In this document: positions 8,735 through 17,946 of the stretch, piece by piece
Layout: every line of letters begins with the position of its first letter
Position numbering within the stretch: the first letter of the stretch is position 1
The notes under the pieces: generated by a model
Databases searched by the model: none
Told to the model about the DNA's origin: nothing
The model's input: only the letters and a program-made list of their open reading frames with translations
Source of the DNA: Phyllobacterium sp. T1293
GTDB taxonomy: Bacteria > Pseudomonadota > Alphaproteobacteria > Rhizobiales > Rhizobiaceae
Assembly: GCF_020731415.2 (NCBI RefSeq)
Contig: NZ_CP088275.1
Location: 248,001-312,000 of the forward strand
Direction of reading: 5' to 3'
DNA length: 64,000 nucleotides
Program-made: the position numbers and the translations under genes

Positions 8735-9544
8735 TCAAAGCCCGACATCATAGAGAATTTGGTTCATCGAACGGGCAGGCTCTCTTTCCTGTACGCCGCC
8801 AATGACCTTGGCGGGAACGCCCGCTACTGTTTTCCTGTTCTCAACGGATTTGAGTACAACCGATCCGGCGCCAATCTTTGAATTGACGCCGATCTCGATA
8901 TTTCCAAGCACCGTGGCATTGGCACCAATGAGAACACCATGTCGTACCTTGGGGTGCCGGTCGCCGGTATCTTTTCCCGTGCCGCCCAATGTGACGCCCT
9001 GCAGAATGGAAACATTGTCTTCGATGACAGCCGTTTCCCCAATGACAATACCGGTGGCATGATCAAAAAAGACGCCCTTTCCCAGCCGTACAGCCGGGTG
9101 AATATCGACCTGCAGAACGCGCGATGATCTGGATTGCAAATAGGCGGCAAGGTCCTCGCGGCCTGTTCCCCATAGGAGATGAGCAAACCGATGGATCTGG
9201 ATGGCGTGAAAACCCTTCAGATAGAGCAACACATGCAGGGCGCTTTTGGTCGCTGGGTCCCGCTCCAGAACCGCATTGATATCTCTCTCGGCACCGGCGA
9301 GCACCGTAGGGTCCTGTTGCAGCAGATCACTGAAAAGATCGAATAATCTTTCGCTCGTCACCAATTGGCCGGCCAAGACCTCTGCCAACTGAAAGCACAA
9401 GGCGTGTTCCAGCCGGTCAAAGCGCATCACAGAATGCTGGAGGACCGGAGCCAGTGTCGGCTCACGTTCACTCGTTGCAACCGCCTCGGAGAGAATACGC
9501 GACCACAGGGATCGGCTTTTTGACGTCGTTGCTGCACTGGTCAT
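8735..9544 (-). CDS. cysE: Serine O-acetyltransferase
   Basis: This 269-residue enzyme transfers acetyl from acetyl-CoA to L-serine to form O-acetylserine, the carbon acceptor for cysteine synthesis. An alpha-helical N-terminal domain (about 10-140) precedes a left-handed beta-helix of hexapeptide repeats (about 145-245). Residues matching the catalytic set of E. coli CysE are visible: D147 in DIHP, H162 in DHATG and H197 in DRHPKV. The start follows AAGGTGCAAC. It lies only 8 bp after a FAD oxidoreductase gene, so they form an operon. Whether it is the housekeeping copy cannot be judged from this window. Confidence 0.95.
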   Translation of the reverse strand: MTSAATTSKSRSLWSRILSEAVATSEREPTLAPVLQHSVMRFDRLEHALCFQLAEVLAGQLVTSERLFDLFSDLLQQDPTVLAGAERDINAVLERDPATKSALHVLLYLKGFHAIQIHRFAHLLWGTGREDLAAYLQSRSSRVLQVDIHPAVRLGKGVFFDHATGIVIGETAVIEDNVSILQGVTLGGTGKDTGDRHPKVRHGVLIGANATVLGNIEIGVNSKIGAGSVVLKSVENRKTVAGVPAKVIGGVQEREPARSMNQILYDVGL

Positions 9545-9552
9545 GTTGCACC

Positions 9553-10884
9553 TTAAAACCCGGTGAGTGGCGTGATCTTTGAGCCATCACTGAAACGCGA
9601 AAATCGGAAGTCCTTTGGATCAACGACAGGCGAGCGTCCCGTTACGATATCGGCCATCAGGCGACCCGCAGCAGGCCCAATTCCGAAACCATGCCCGGAA
9701 AAGCCGGTGGCAATATGAAAGCCCGGCACCGCGTCAACAGCGGAGATAACAGGAATAGCGTCGGGAGTAACATCAATATATCCGGCCCAGCGCTGTGCGA
9801 TCTCGGCTTGGTTGAACACAGGAAATGCGGCCTTCAGACTATCGAAAAATCTGTCTGACAGATTGAGCGACGGCTTGGGATCAAGCACGCGGTTATATTC
9901 GAACGGACTTGCCTCATCCATTTTCCACTTTGTCGGAATACGCGCTTCATCGAAAAAGCGCCCGCCAAGGCGAAAAGACAGCGAACTCCATTCCAGTTTC
10001 AGGGCTGGCAGGAATTTGAACGCGTAGCGGAATGATTTCGGTACAATATCGACAATGTTCTCATCACCTGACGCAATGGTGTAACCGCCATCCTGCCGTT
10101 TGCGGATGGCAAAATCTTTGGACCAGAGTGCTGATTCAGGACCGCCCTCCAGCGGTTTGGTGCGGATAACAGTGTTCAACACTTTAAGCTGTGGCAGATC
10201 AATCCCGTAAAGACCGCAAAACAGGTTGGACCAGGCACCGCCCGCAAGCACGACAGCGTCGCAGCCAATCCTTCCGCGCTCTGTGACCACACCGGAGATC
10301 TTGCCGCCTGACGTCTCGATGCCGCGCACCGCACATTCAGTAAGAATGGAAGCACCCTTGTCGCGCGCCGCCTCGGCAATTGCTGGCGCTGCCTTTTGCG
10401 GCTCAGCCCGGCCATCAACAGGTGTGTAGAGCGCGCCTTTGAGGTTCATCTTGCCGCCCGGCAGCAGATCATCAAGTTCCTTGCCGCTGACCATGCGGCT
10501 TTCCAGTTGATAACCCTCAAGGTTTTGCAGCCAGCGCTCATTGTCCTCATAGGATTTATCGTCGGGGGATGTGAACAGAATGCCCGCACGCTTGTAACCC
10601 GTATCGCGACCAAGGCGCTTGTCAAAACCTGACCATAGACGCAGTGCTTCGGCCATAAGCGGTACTTCGCGCGGATCGCGGCGAGAGATGCGCACCCAGC
10701 CCCAATTGCGGCTCGATTGTTCCTGACCGATACCGCCCTTCTCGCAAAGTGTGACCTTCAGGCCGCGTTCTGCCAGTTCCAGTGCTGTCGACGCCCCGAT
10801 AATACCACCACCGATAACAACAACATCCACCTTCTCCGGGATTTCTTCATCACCGTGAACACGCACAACATAGGGACCGGGCAT
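9553..10884 (-). CDS. FAD-dependent oxidoreductase, DAO family
   Basis: This 443-residue flavoprotein has the Rossmann FAD motif GGGIIGA at about 25-31, a glutamate binding the adenosine ribose in LCEKGG, and a typical DAO C-terminus (WAGYIDVTPDAIPVIS and FSGHGFGIGPAAG). Relatives oxidise glycine, sarcosine or D-amino acids and related amines. No signal peptide or membrane segment is obvious, so it is probably cytoplasmic. The ATG at 10884 follows AAGAGG. It leads a two-gene operon with cysE. The pairing hints at an amino acid related to serine or cysteine as substrate, which is inference only. Confidence 0.85.
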   Translation of the reverse strand: MPGPYVVRVHGDEEIPEKVDVVVIGGGIIGASTALELAERGLKVTLCEKGGIGQEQSSRNWGWVRISRRDPREVPLMAEALRLWSGFDKRLGRDTGYKRAGILFTSPDDKSYEDNERWLQNLEGYQLESRMVSGKELDDLLPGGKMNLKGALYTPVDGRAEPQKAAPAIAEAARDKGASILTECAVRGIETSGGKISGVVTERGRIGCDAVVLAGGAWSNLFCGLYGIDLPQLKVLNTVIRTKPLEGGPESALWSKDFAIRKRQDGGYTIASGDENIVDIVPKSFRYAFKFLPALKLEWSSLSFRLGGRFFDEARIPTKWKMDEASPFEYNRVLDPKPSLNLSDRFFDSLKAAFPVFNQAEIAQRWAGYIDVTPDAIPVISAVDAVPGFHIATGFSGHGFGIGPAAGRLMADIVTGRSPVVDPKDFRFSRFSDGSKITPLTGF

Positions 10885-11141
10885 TGAATGAGTACCTCTT
10901 TACGAATGGACGATTGCGCAGCTGTATCAGTATTGCAAGGCGTGCGCAGGCACTTCCAATCGTACCTCTCTATCCCCGCTGCCGGAAGGTAGAGCAGAAC
11001 CATCGTGAAGGGAGGCATCTTTTTGCGAATAAACGCTTATTTCAGTGGAAACATGCTCATAATAAAGGCTTCTCGCGCTCAGATTTCCTGTCAGCGCCCG
11101 ACACTCCGAAAGGATACGAAGCATCGAGCGCTGAGTGAGGT

Positions 11142-13436
11142 TTAGAGAAGTTTGTCGAGCGTGATCGGCAGATCGCGGATGCGTTTTCCTGTCGCGTGGA
11201 AGACCGCATTGGCAATGGCTGGCGCTACGCCAACAATGGGCAATTCACCAACGGCTTTGCCCCCGAGCACCGAGGCATGGTGATCCGGAATGCCGACAGA
11301 AATTACCTGAAGGTCGGGAATATCCGAATTCGTCGCCACCAGATAATCGCCCAGATTATTGTTGATCACCCGGGCGTTGCGCGGATCAATAATTCCTTCC
11401 TCCAGCAGGGCCTGCCCGATACCCATGATAATACCGCCTCGCCATTGGCTTTCGGCGAGTTTGGGGTTGTACAGGCGGCCTGAATCAAGCACCGACACCA
11501 TGCGCGAGACCCGGACCGTGCCAAAGTCCTCATCAACCCGTACTTCGACAAAGTGCGCGCACCAGCTGTGAAGCGAGTAGCCGCCTTCCGTTGGTGACTT
11601 CATCGCCATCATGGTCGTAAAGTTATTATAGCGATCTTCGGTATTCTTTTTCTCCTCCGGCAGGGTATCGCGCAGGGTCTCAATCTTTTCCTGACCGATA
11701 TGCTGCATGAAATCGGCGATTGAAATATCTGCCCGTTCGCCGCGCGGTGTCGAGATCGTGCCATTCGCGATGTTGAGTGTATTCAACTGGAGATCGAGGA
11801 ACGGCGAGTTGGGATGATTGAGCGCGAGGCCAATCAATTCCTCTCGCGCGGCAAGCGCTGCCTTATGCACCGCACCGGTCATGAGGTTGGCAAGTTGCGA
11901 GCCGCCCGCCACCGGCGCCCGTGGCAATGCAGAATCGCCAAGCTTCACAAGGATCTGTTCAACCGGAATACCCAGAACTTCGGCTGCTGTCTGGGCGAGG
12001 ATTGTATAGGTTCCCTGCCCCATATCGATGCTGCTGCTTGCCACCTCCGCCGTACCATCTGCGAGAATGCGCACCAGAGCCTCGCCCGGTGTGCGCCGCA
12101 CCGGATAGGTGCCAGCCGCAACACCCCAGCCGATAAGCTGGTTTCCGTCCCGCATTGATCTTGGCGCCGGAGTGCGTTTCGACCAGCCAAAGGCTTTTGC
12201 GCCTTCAGAAAAGGCTTCCCGCAATTGCCGTGTAGACCACGGTATTTTTGCATGCGGGTCCTCTTCAGCATAGTTCAGCAGCCGGATTTCAAGGGGATCA
12301 ATGCCGATTTCATAGGCGAGTTCGTCAATTGCCGATTCAATGCCGAAAGCACTCGGGTTTTCGCCCGGTGCCCGCAAGGCCCCCGGAGTAACCGTGTTCA
12401 GTGGAATGATGTTCTGCCGGGAACTGAAATTGGGCGCCGCATACATGATCGCGGTGACTGATCCCAGCGGCTCGACTGCCATTCCAAGCATCGATGTCTC
12501 ATTGACACCGTGTTGGACGATGGAAAGTAGTTTCCCTTCCTTTGTCGCGCCAAGCGCCAATGTCTGACGGGTGGCCGGACGGCCGCCATAAGCGGTAAAT
12601 GTCTGCGGCCTTGTGACCGCAAGTTTAACCGGCTTGCCGAGCATGCGCGCAGCAATTGCAGCCACCGCCCCATGCGGCAGCGACAGTGCTTTCGAACCGA
12701 AACCTCCACCAATATAAGGCGAAATCATCCGCACATTTTCAAAGGGTATATCGAACCATTCCGCATAGGAGCGGGCCATGCCATCCACCCACTGGCTTGG
12801 CTCCCAGAGGGTCAGCCTGTCACCCTCCCATTGCGCAATAATGCCATGCGGTTCGATAGCAACATTGTATTCGCGCGGGGTTTTGTATTCCTGTTCAATA
12901 CGCACGGGCGCTTCGGCGAATGCTCTTTCTGCATCCCCCCAGGACATGGTCATACGATCAATCGGCACGCCCTCACCTGCCTTTGGGTCCTCAAGACCAT
13001 AGACATGTTCCGCTTCCTCATAGCTTACCTTGATGAGGGCAGCTGCAGCCGTGGCTTGCTCCAGTGTTTCCGCCACAACGGCCACAACATGCTGACCATT
13101 GAAGCTGACAGTCTTCGGCAGTGCCAGAAACGGGCCGTCTGGCCCCGGTGTGCCGGCCCATGTCGTCGCTGATTTCAGGTGGGTGATATTATCTGGTGTC
13201 AAGACCAACAGAACGCCGGGCGACGCCTCCGCTGCCTTGCTGTCAACCGATTTCACTGTGCCTGCAGCAATCGTGCTCTGCACGGTGACGGCGTAAACCA
13301 GCCCTTCAATCTGATGTTCGATCGCATAGGTGGCGCCGCCGGTGATCTTTGCCGGTCCATCGATACGCGACAGGCGCCCGCCGAGATTGCCATCGGAGGC
13401 ATCACCATGTTTGGATTTGGGCGTTACGAAAGTCAT
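11142..13436 (-). CDS. Molybdenum hydroxylase large subunit (PaoC/XdhB type)
   Basis: This 764-residue subunit binds the molybdenum cofactor and carries the active site of an aldehyde- or heterocycle-oxidising enzyme. Seen motifs are the N-terminal RLSRIDGPAKITGGATYA, GGGFGSK at 243-249 near the cofactor, LRAPGENPSAFGIESAIDEL further on, and GKAVGELPIVG near the C-terminus, whose Glu is in the place of the catalytic Glu of the family. It is the third gene of a 2Fe-2S/FAD/Mo operon and overlaps the FAD gene by 4 bp (ATGA). Gene order and subunit sizes match E. coli PaoABC, a detoxifying aldehyde oxidase, but no Tat signal is seen on any subunit here. No XdhC/PaoD maturation gene follows. Confidence 0.92.
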   Translation of the reverse strand: MTFVTPKSKHGDASDGNLGGRLSRIDGPAKITGGATYAIEHQIEGLVYAVTVQSTIAAGTVKSVDSKAAEASPGVLLVLTPDNITHLKSATTWAGTPGPDGPFLALPKTVSFNGQHVVAVVAETLEQATAAAALIKVSYEEAEHVYGLEDPKAGEGVPIDRMTMSWGDAERAFAEAPVRIEQEYKTPREYNVAIEPHGIIAQWEGDRLTLWEPSQWVDGMARSYAEWFDIPFENVRMISPYIGGGFGSKALSLPHGAVAAIAARMLGKPVKLAVTRPQTFTAYGGRPATRQTLALGATKEGKLLSIVQHGVNETSMLGMAVEPLGSVTAIMYAAPNFSSRQNIIPLNTVTPGALRAPGENPSAFGIESAIDELAYEIGIDPLEIRLLNYAEEDPHAKIPWSTRQLREAFSEGAKAFGWSKRTPAPRSMRDGNQLIGWGVAAGTYPVRRTPGEALVRILADGTAEVASSSIDMGQGTYTILAQTAAEVLGIPVEQILVKLGDSALPRAPVAGGSQLANLMTGAVHKAALAAREELIGLALNHPNSPFLDLQLNTLNIANGTISTPRGERADISIADFMQHIGQEKIETLRDTLPEEKKNTEDRYNNFTTMMAMKSPTEGGYSLHSWCAHFVEVRVDEDFGTVRVSRMVSVLDSGRLYNPKLAESQWRGGIIMGIGQALLEEGIIDPRNARVINNNLGDYLVATNSDIPDLQVISVGIPDHHASVLGGKAVGELPIVGVAPAIANAVFHATGKRIRDLPITLDKLL

Positions 13437-14416
13437 GCCAGACCTCCCATTTTCAGAACAGCACGCGTGATAACGCGCGGAGCAAGATCGATTTTGTAGT
13501 GGTTCGCACCGTGATCAGTCGCGCCCTCCATAACAAGCAGACTGGCCTTGCGGACCAATTCCGGTTCCAGCCCCTTGCCGATCAACGCCGCCTCAACCGT
13601 GCGGGCTCGCCAAGGTTTTGTTGCAACGCCGCCAAGGGCTATGCGTATGTCACGGACAGTCTTGCCATCCGCTTCAAGTTCAAGTCCTACCGCTGCACTG
13701 GCTGCGGCAAACTCGTAGGATTGCCGGTCGCGTACCTTGAGATAGGTCGAGCGCCTCGCAGCGGCCGAGGCGGGTATGGTTACTGCCGTAATGATTTCGC
13801 CGCGCTCAAACGCATGCTCGCGATCCGGTGTATTTCCCGGAAGCCTGAAGAAATCATCCACGGCCACTTGTCTTTCGCCCAGATGCACAACTGCATCGAA
13901 AGCCACCAGCGCAACGGCCAGATCGCCGGGATAGCCAGCAATGCACTGATCGCTCGTCCCCAGAACCGCATGATTACGGGTGACGCCCCCAAGAGCAGAA
14001 CAGCCGGAACCCGGATGACGCTTGTTGCATGCGGGAAACACCGCCGCATCACGGAAATAGGAACAGCGCGTCCGCTGCAACAGATTACCACCGATGGTTG
14101 CCATATTGCGGATTTGCGCCGAGGCGGCCAAGGCAAGGGATTCCGCCACAGCCGGAAAAGCCTTTTGAATGGCAGGGTGATCAGCCACAGCACTCATGCG
14201 GGCAAGCGCCCCGATGGATGCCCGTGTCTCATCAACCTCAATGCCGTCAAGACCAGCGAGATGGGTGATATCGACAACGGTGTCAGGTTCGGCAATCCCG
14301 CATTTTGCCAGATCCAGCAGCGTCGTGCCGCCAGCAAGCACCATATTACCAGCCAGCGCGGCGGCCTTGCGGGCTTCATCGGCAGAATGAACGCGAAGAT
14401 AGGAAAAATTCTTCAT
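13433..14416 (-). CDS. Molybdenum hydroxylase FAD subunit with four extra cysteines (PaoB type)
   Basis: This 327-residue FAD-binding subunit passes electrons from the iron-sulfur clusters to an acceptor. The FAD motif LAGGTTLLDL lies at 27-36 and ATIGGNLLQRTRC at 106-118. Cysteines 118, 130, 139 and 158 (TRCSYFRD, PACNKR, GSGCSA, SDQC) match the insertion that holds an additional [4Fe-4S] cluster in PaoB-like proteins. The ATG at 14416 overlaps the stop of the 2Fe-2S gene (ATGA); the longer open frame to 14479 is only shadow. The 4-bp overlaps on both sides show tight coupling of the three subunits. Confidence 0.92.
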   Translation of the reverse strand: MKNFSYLRVHSADEARKAAALAGNMVLAGGTTLLDLAKCGIAEPDTVVDITHLAGLDGIEVDETRASIGALARMSAVADHPAIQKAFPAVAESLALAASAQIRNMATIGGNLLQRTRCSYFRDAAVFPACNKRHPGSGCSALGGVTRNHAVLGTSDQCIAGYPGDLAVALVAFDAVVHLGERQVAVDDFFRLPGNTPDREHAFERGEIITAVTIPASAAARRSTYLKVRDRQSYEFAAASAAVGLELEADGKTVRDIRIALGGVATKPWRARTVEAALIGKGLEPELVRKASLLVMEGATDHGANHYKIDLAPRVITRAVLKMGGLA

Positions 14417-14889
14417 GATGCTGCCTCCGCTGCTTCGCGTACCGCGGCCACGATGTGCGAGTAGGCACCGCACCGGCAAAGATTGCCGGACATATATTCG
14501 CGGATTTCATTGTCGGATTTCGTGTGGCCTTCGCGGATGCATGCAACCGCCGACATGATCTGGCCGGGGGTGCAGTAGCCGCACTGAAAGGCGTCATGCT
14601 CAAGAAATGCAGATTGAACGGGATGCAAGCCACCATCGCCATCGGCGAGACCTTCAATCGTTGTGATTGCCCGCCCTTCAACCTGTGCCGCAAGGGTCAG
14701 GCAGGCAAGCACCCGCTTGCCATCGACATGAACAGTACAGGCACCACACTGGCCCTGATCACAGCCCTTTTTGGTTCCGGTAAGGTCAAGATGCTCGCGC
14801 AGCGCATCCAGCAGAGTGACGCGCGGTTCAACGGCAAGCTCTCGACTCCTGCCATTTATATCCAGCTTCAAGTTGATTGTTCCGGTCAT
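14413..14889 (-). CDS. Molybdenum hydroxylase 2Fe-2S subunit (PaoA type)
   Basis: This 158-residue subunit has an N-terminal plant-ferredoxin-like cluster with C43, C48, C51 and C63 (GCDQGQCGACTVHVDG) and a C-terminal helical domain with C103, C106, C138 and C140 (QCGYCTPG and GNLCRCG). The ATG at 14889 is preceded by AGGAGCG; the open frame extends to 14922 without a better signal. E. coli PaoA has a Tat signal before the same core; here it is absent, so the complex is probably cytoplasmic. First gene of the operon, divergent from a TetR regulator. Confidence 0.93.
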   Translation of the reverse strand: MTGTINLKLDINGRSRELAVEPRVTLLDALREHLDLTGTKKGCDQGQCGACTVHVDGKRVLACLTLAAQVEGRAITTIEGLADGDGGLHPVQSAFLEHDAFQCGYCTPGQIMSAVACIREGHTKSDNEIREYMSGNLCRCGAYSHIVAAVREAAEAAS

Positions 14890-15075
14890 TATATCGCTCC
14901 TGCTTTGCGAATGCAGATTCATTCGACAGCCCGATACCCAAACGCCAAGCGTCAGGAGAAGTTCACATCGCTGTGCGCTTTACCTACCTGTCAGATGGGT
15001 CGAATCGAGTTTACCTGTGTTTAGAGACATGACATTGGGACCCATTCTGCGATAAGAAGGCAAAAGGACTCCACT

Positions 15076-15097
15076 TAAACGGAGGGGCCTCCGCTTA
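15076..15097. promoter_or_regulatory. Candidate TetR operator between the Mo-enzyme and tetR
   Basis: An imperfect palindrome has arms TAAACGGAGG and CCTCCGCTTA around a GG spacer; only one base pair per arm (the A facing C) breaks symmetry. It lies 33 bp upstream of the TetR gene's first ATG, in the shared divergent region. TetR repressors usually bind such sites. Binding is inferred. Confidence 0.6.
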
Positions 15098-15130
15098 TCT
15101 TAAGAACTTGTTGCTCGTGGTCAAGCCCCC

Positions 15131-15796
15131 ATGAGCGTGGAGCAGAATTTGGTCGCCAAGCCATCAGAGAATGCCGGGCCACCGCCTTTGAGTGTAAAAG
15201 GTATGCGCGCCGATGCGCGTCGCAACCGGGAAAAACTGCTCGAAGTGGCGGCCGTGGTTTTCTCCGAACATGGCGTGGAAGGCTCCCTTGAAGATATCGC
15301 CCGGCGGGCGGGCGTTGGCATTGGCACGCTTTACCGGCATTTCCCGACCCGCGAACATCTTGTGGAGGTCGTCTACAAACGCGAGGTTGAGAACCTTTGT
15401 GCGGCAGCGGGCGAATTATCGCTGCATCACCCGCCGGATGTTGCGCTTGAAGAATGGATGCATCGCTTTGTCGGATATATCGCTGCAAAACGTGGCATGG
15501 CAAACAGTCTGCGCATACTCGTTACCAGCAATTCCGAACTGTTTGCCGGAAGTTCGGGCATGGTTGCCATCTCGCTCCGAAATCTTGTCGAAGCCGCGGC
15601 CAATGACGATCTTATCCGCCGGGATATTGACAGCACTGATCTGCTGCACGCGCTGTTTACAATCTATTCAATCCCCGATGCTCCCGATTGGCGTGACCGG
15701 TCGCGCCGCCTGGTGAAGCTGCTGATGGACGGATTGCGGTGGGGCGCTCGTGACAAGACCACAGCTCAACGCGACGAAAACCCTCGCAATGGCTAG
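15131..15796 (+). CDS. TetR-family transcriptional regulator
   Basis: This 221-residue regulator has a TetR DNA-binding domain at about 28-75 (RRNREKLLEVAAVVFSEHG, then ARRAGVGIGTLYRHFPTRE) and a variable helical ligand domain. The ATG at 15131 lacks a clear ribosome binding site; an in-frame ATG at 15203, preceded by AAAAGGT, would give 197 residues and begins just before the conserved domain, so it may be the real start. It is divergent from the molybdenum hydroxylase operon and probably represses it in the absence of an aldehyde or drug-like ligand. Its 3' end overlaps the convergent GntR gene by 4 bp. Confidence 0.9.
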   Translation: MSVEQNLVAKPSENAGPPPLSVKGMRADARRNREKLLEVAAVVFSEHGVEGSLEDIARRAGVGIGTLYRHFPTREHLVEVVYKREVENLCAAAGELSLHHPPDVALEEWMHRFVGYIAAKRGMANSLRILVTSNSELFAGSSGMVAISLRNLVEAAANDDLIRRDIDSTDLLHALFTIYSIPDAPDWRDRSRRLVKLLMDGLRWGARDKTTAQRDENPRNG

Positions 15797-16704
15797 GACT
15801 CCATGGCGTCCGATACGGCCTCATCGGCAGGCATGGACTGGAACAGCGTTTCGCGAGCGGACCGAAGATGATTACGGCAGGCAATGTCAACTTTTGCCGC
15901 ATCGCGCGAACGCAAGGCATCGATATAAGCCAGATGCTCTTCCAGAGCCTTGGCGTTGCGAGCCCGTTCGTTCACCTTTCTCCATTGATAATGGTAGTGA
16001 AATACGATCGCGATGACGTCATAGAAATCAATGACGAAGCGATTGCGCGAAGCGGAATGGATCATGCGATGAAACCGCTCATCGAGCGCGGAAAAATCCA
16101 TATAGCGCGTATCGATATCGCGTAGCAGCGCAAGATGGTCAGCCTCCAGAACATCCAGTTCCTGAATGGCAGGATGATCATCGGGCAAGTTCAGGAAAGC
16201 TACGGCGGAACGCAGCTCAAAAATCTCCCGGATTTCAAAGAGTTCGAGCGCGAATGAGCGGGTAAAACCCTTCAGGACCCAATGGCTGTTCTTGCGTTTT
16301 TCAATCAATCCGAACCGGCTGAACCGGATCAGAAACTCGCGCACGCTTGACGTGCCAACACCAATATCGCGGGCAAGCTCAAGCTCATTGATCTGCATTC
16401 CGGGCTGGGCCCCGCCAGCCAGAATGCGCTGCATGAAACTACGCTCGATAATCTCCGACAAGGAGTCGGTTTCCTCATCGGGAAAATAGTCCGATTTGAC
16501 TGGTTTTCGCAGGACTGTCTTGCTGCGCTTTGTCCATTCGATCAGGCCATTTTCCTCCAGGGCACCAAGAATGGCGCGAACCGTGGTCCGGCTGATGCTG
16601 AGGCGTGTTCCAAGCTCGGGTTCTGATGGAAGCTCCTCAATATCTTTGAGAAGGCGAAGACACCTGTTGTAGCCCTCCTTGAACACCGTATTCTGCTTCG
16701 ACAT
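15793..16704 (-). CDS. GntR-family regulator with two winged-helix domains and an FCD domain
   Basis: This 303-residue protein has an N-terminal GntR winged helix at about 10-67 (LPSEPELGTRLSISRTTVRA), a second winged helix at about 80-145 (INELELARDIGVGTSSVREF) and a C-terminal FCD ligand domain at about 150-290. FadR-type GntR proteins normally have one DNA-binding domain and about 230 residues, so the duplication is unusual. It is divergent from an aldo/keto reductase and an Rbs-like transporter. Near-identical palindromes upstream of both (16816-16829 and 17935-17946) suggest it controls them. Confidence 0.88.
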   Translation of the reverse strand: MSKQNTVFKEGYNRCLRLLKDIEELPSEPELGTRLSISRTTVRAILGALEENGLIEWTKRSKTVLRKPVKSDYFPDEETDSLSEIIERSFMQRILAGGAQPGMQINELELARDIGVGTSSVREFLIRFSRFGLIEKRKNSHWVLKGFTRSFALELFEIREIFELRSAVAFLNLPDDHPAIQELDVLEADHLALLRDIDTRYMDFSALDERFHRMIHSASRNRFVIDFYDVIAIVFHYHYQWRKVNERARNAKALEEHLAYIDALRSRDAAKVDIACRNHLRSARETLFQSMPADEAVSDAMES

Positions 16705-16815
16705 TCTATTCTTTCATTATCCAGAACCGACCCAATCCGACCGGGACTTGCAGTTCCACCTATAGTTCGATCTGATCTGTGTTTTATCCGCAAGAGGCGT
16801 TGACGGCAAAATGTA

Positions 16816-16829
16816 TTTTGTCGATAAAA
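16816..16829. promoter_or_regulatory. Candidate GntR operator, copy 1
   Basis: TTTTGTCGATAAAA is palindromic but for one pair. It lies 69 bp upstream of the aldo/keto reductase start, in the divergent GntR region, and shares its core with the perfect palindrome at 17935-17946. Confidence 0.6.
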
Positions 16830-16897
16830 GACGAATTGTGCAGATATTGACATGTTAGTTCAGTGCTCGCACCATTGGTTTGTTCTGGGAGGAACAG

Positions 16898-17884
16898 TTG
16901 GATATCCGGAAGATTGGTAAAACGCCGCTGGCCGTGACAACGATCGGCTTTGGTGGGGCTGCTATTGGCGGGCTCTATCGTGAATGCACGCGTGACGCGG
17001 CGATGGAAACGCTGCAGGCCGCGTGGGATGCTGGATTACGCTATTTCGATACGGCCCCCTTTTATGGCTTCGGCCTTTCAGAACGGCGAACAGGTGATTT
17101 TCTGCGCGATAAACCGCGTGAAACCTATGTTCTTTCAACGAAGGTTGGCCGGATTCTGCGACCTGTTCCGGAAGATCAGGTCCCCGATCACTCCTACGTC
17201 AATCCCCTGCCCTTCACCGTCGACTATGACTACAGTTATGACGGCATCATGCGGTCCTTCGAGTTCAGCTTTGCGCGGCTGGGCCTGAACAGGATCGATA
17301 TACTCTACGTGCATGATGTTGGCGCCTACACCCACGGCGCCGAAAAGAATGCCGTCTACATGGCCCAGCTGCTTGGGGGCGGACTGAAGGCTTTGGAGGA
17401 ACTTAAATCTGCAGGTGCGATCTCAGCCTATGGCCTCGGCGTCAATGAAATTGAAGTTTGCCTTGAGGTCGCCGCCAGACACCCGATTGACTGCATTCTG
17501 CTCGCGGGGCGCTATTCCCTTCTGGACCGCTCTGCCGAACGCGGCTTGCTGGATATCTGCCGGAAACAGCAAATATCACTGGTGATTGGCGGCGTCTTTA
17601 ACTCGGGCATTCTGGCAACCGGCCCGGTTCCCGGTGCAAATTTTGACTATGGGCCCGCATCACAGGACATTCTGGATCGCGTGCGCTCCATGCAGACAAT
17701 TGCAACGAACCATAATGTTCCGCTGGCGGCAGCGGCACTTCAGTTTCCATTCCGCGAGCCGGTGGTAGCGAATGTGCTGATTGGCACGGCAAAACCGTCG
17801 AGTCTGACCAGAAATATCGAGCTTCTTTCGACAAAAGTCCCTGAAAGCGTCTACGCAGAATGTGAGCCCTTCACGATCCGCTGA
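16898..17884 (+). CDS. Aldo/keto reductase, aldose 1-dehydrogenase type
   Basis: This 328-residue NAD(P)-dependent oxidoreductase has the aldo/keto reductase tetrad D51, Y56, K82 and H139 (RYFDTAPFYGFG, LSTKVGR, LYVHDVG). It resembles the group containing L-fucose dehydrogenase, D-threo-aldose 1-dehydrogenase and pyridoxal 4-dehydrogenase, which oxidise an aldose to its lactone. The start is taken as TTG at 16898 because GGGAGGAACAG precedes it directly; a TTG at 16880 lies before that signal. It is followed after 134 bp by an Rbs-like sugar importer, so it probably performs the first oxidation of the imported sugar. L-fucose or a related deoxy- or pento-aldose is a guess. Confidence 0.85.
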   Translation: MDIRKIGKTPLAVTTIGFGGAAIGGLYRECTRDAAMETLQAAWDAGLRYFDTAPFYGFGLSERRTGDFLRDKPRETYVLSTKVGRILRPVPEDQVPDHSYVNPLPFTVDYDYSYDGIMRSFEFSFARLGLNRIDILYVHDVGAYTHGAEKNAVYMAQLLGGGLKALEELKSAGAISAYGLGVNEIEVCLEVAARHPIDCILLAGRYSLLDRSAERGLLDICRKQQISLVIGGVFNSGILATGPVPGANFDYGPASQDILDRVRSMQTIATNHNVPLAAAALQFPFREPVVANVLIGTAKPSSLTRNIELLSTKVPESVYAECEPFTIR

Positions 17885-17934
17885 GATGCTTGCAAAGAAC
17901 AGGCATTTAAATTAGCTTCGCATGATCGATGTTT

Positions 17935-17946
17935 TTTATCGATAAA
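17935..17946. promoter_or_regulatory. Candidate GntR operator, copy 2
   Basis: TTTATCGATAAA is a perfect 12-bp palindrome in the 134-bp gap between the aldo/keto reductase and the sugar-binding protein gene, 73 bp before the latter. It suggests a second promoter for the transporter under the same regulator. Confidence 0.6.

Noticed and set aside
10885..11141. Short frames in the 257-bp gap between the FAD oxidoreductase and the Mo subunit
   Set aside because: Neither strand shows a frame with a start signal or recognisable protein; no strong hairpin was seen.
13349..14464. Long plus-strand open frame of 371 codons
   Set aside because: It is antisense to the FAD subunit of the molybdenum enzyme, whose motifs and overlapping starts are unambiguous.
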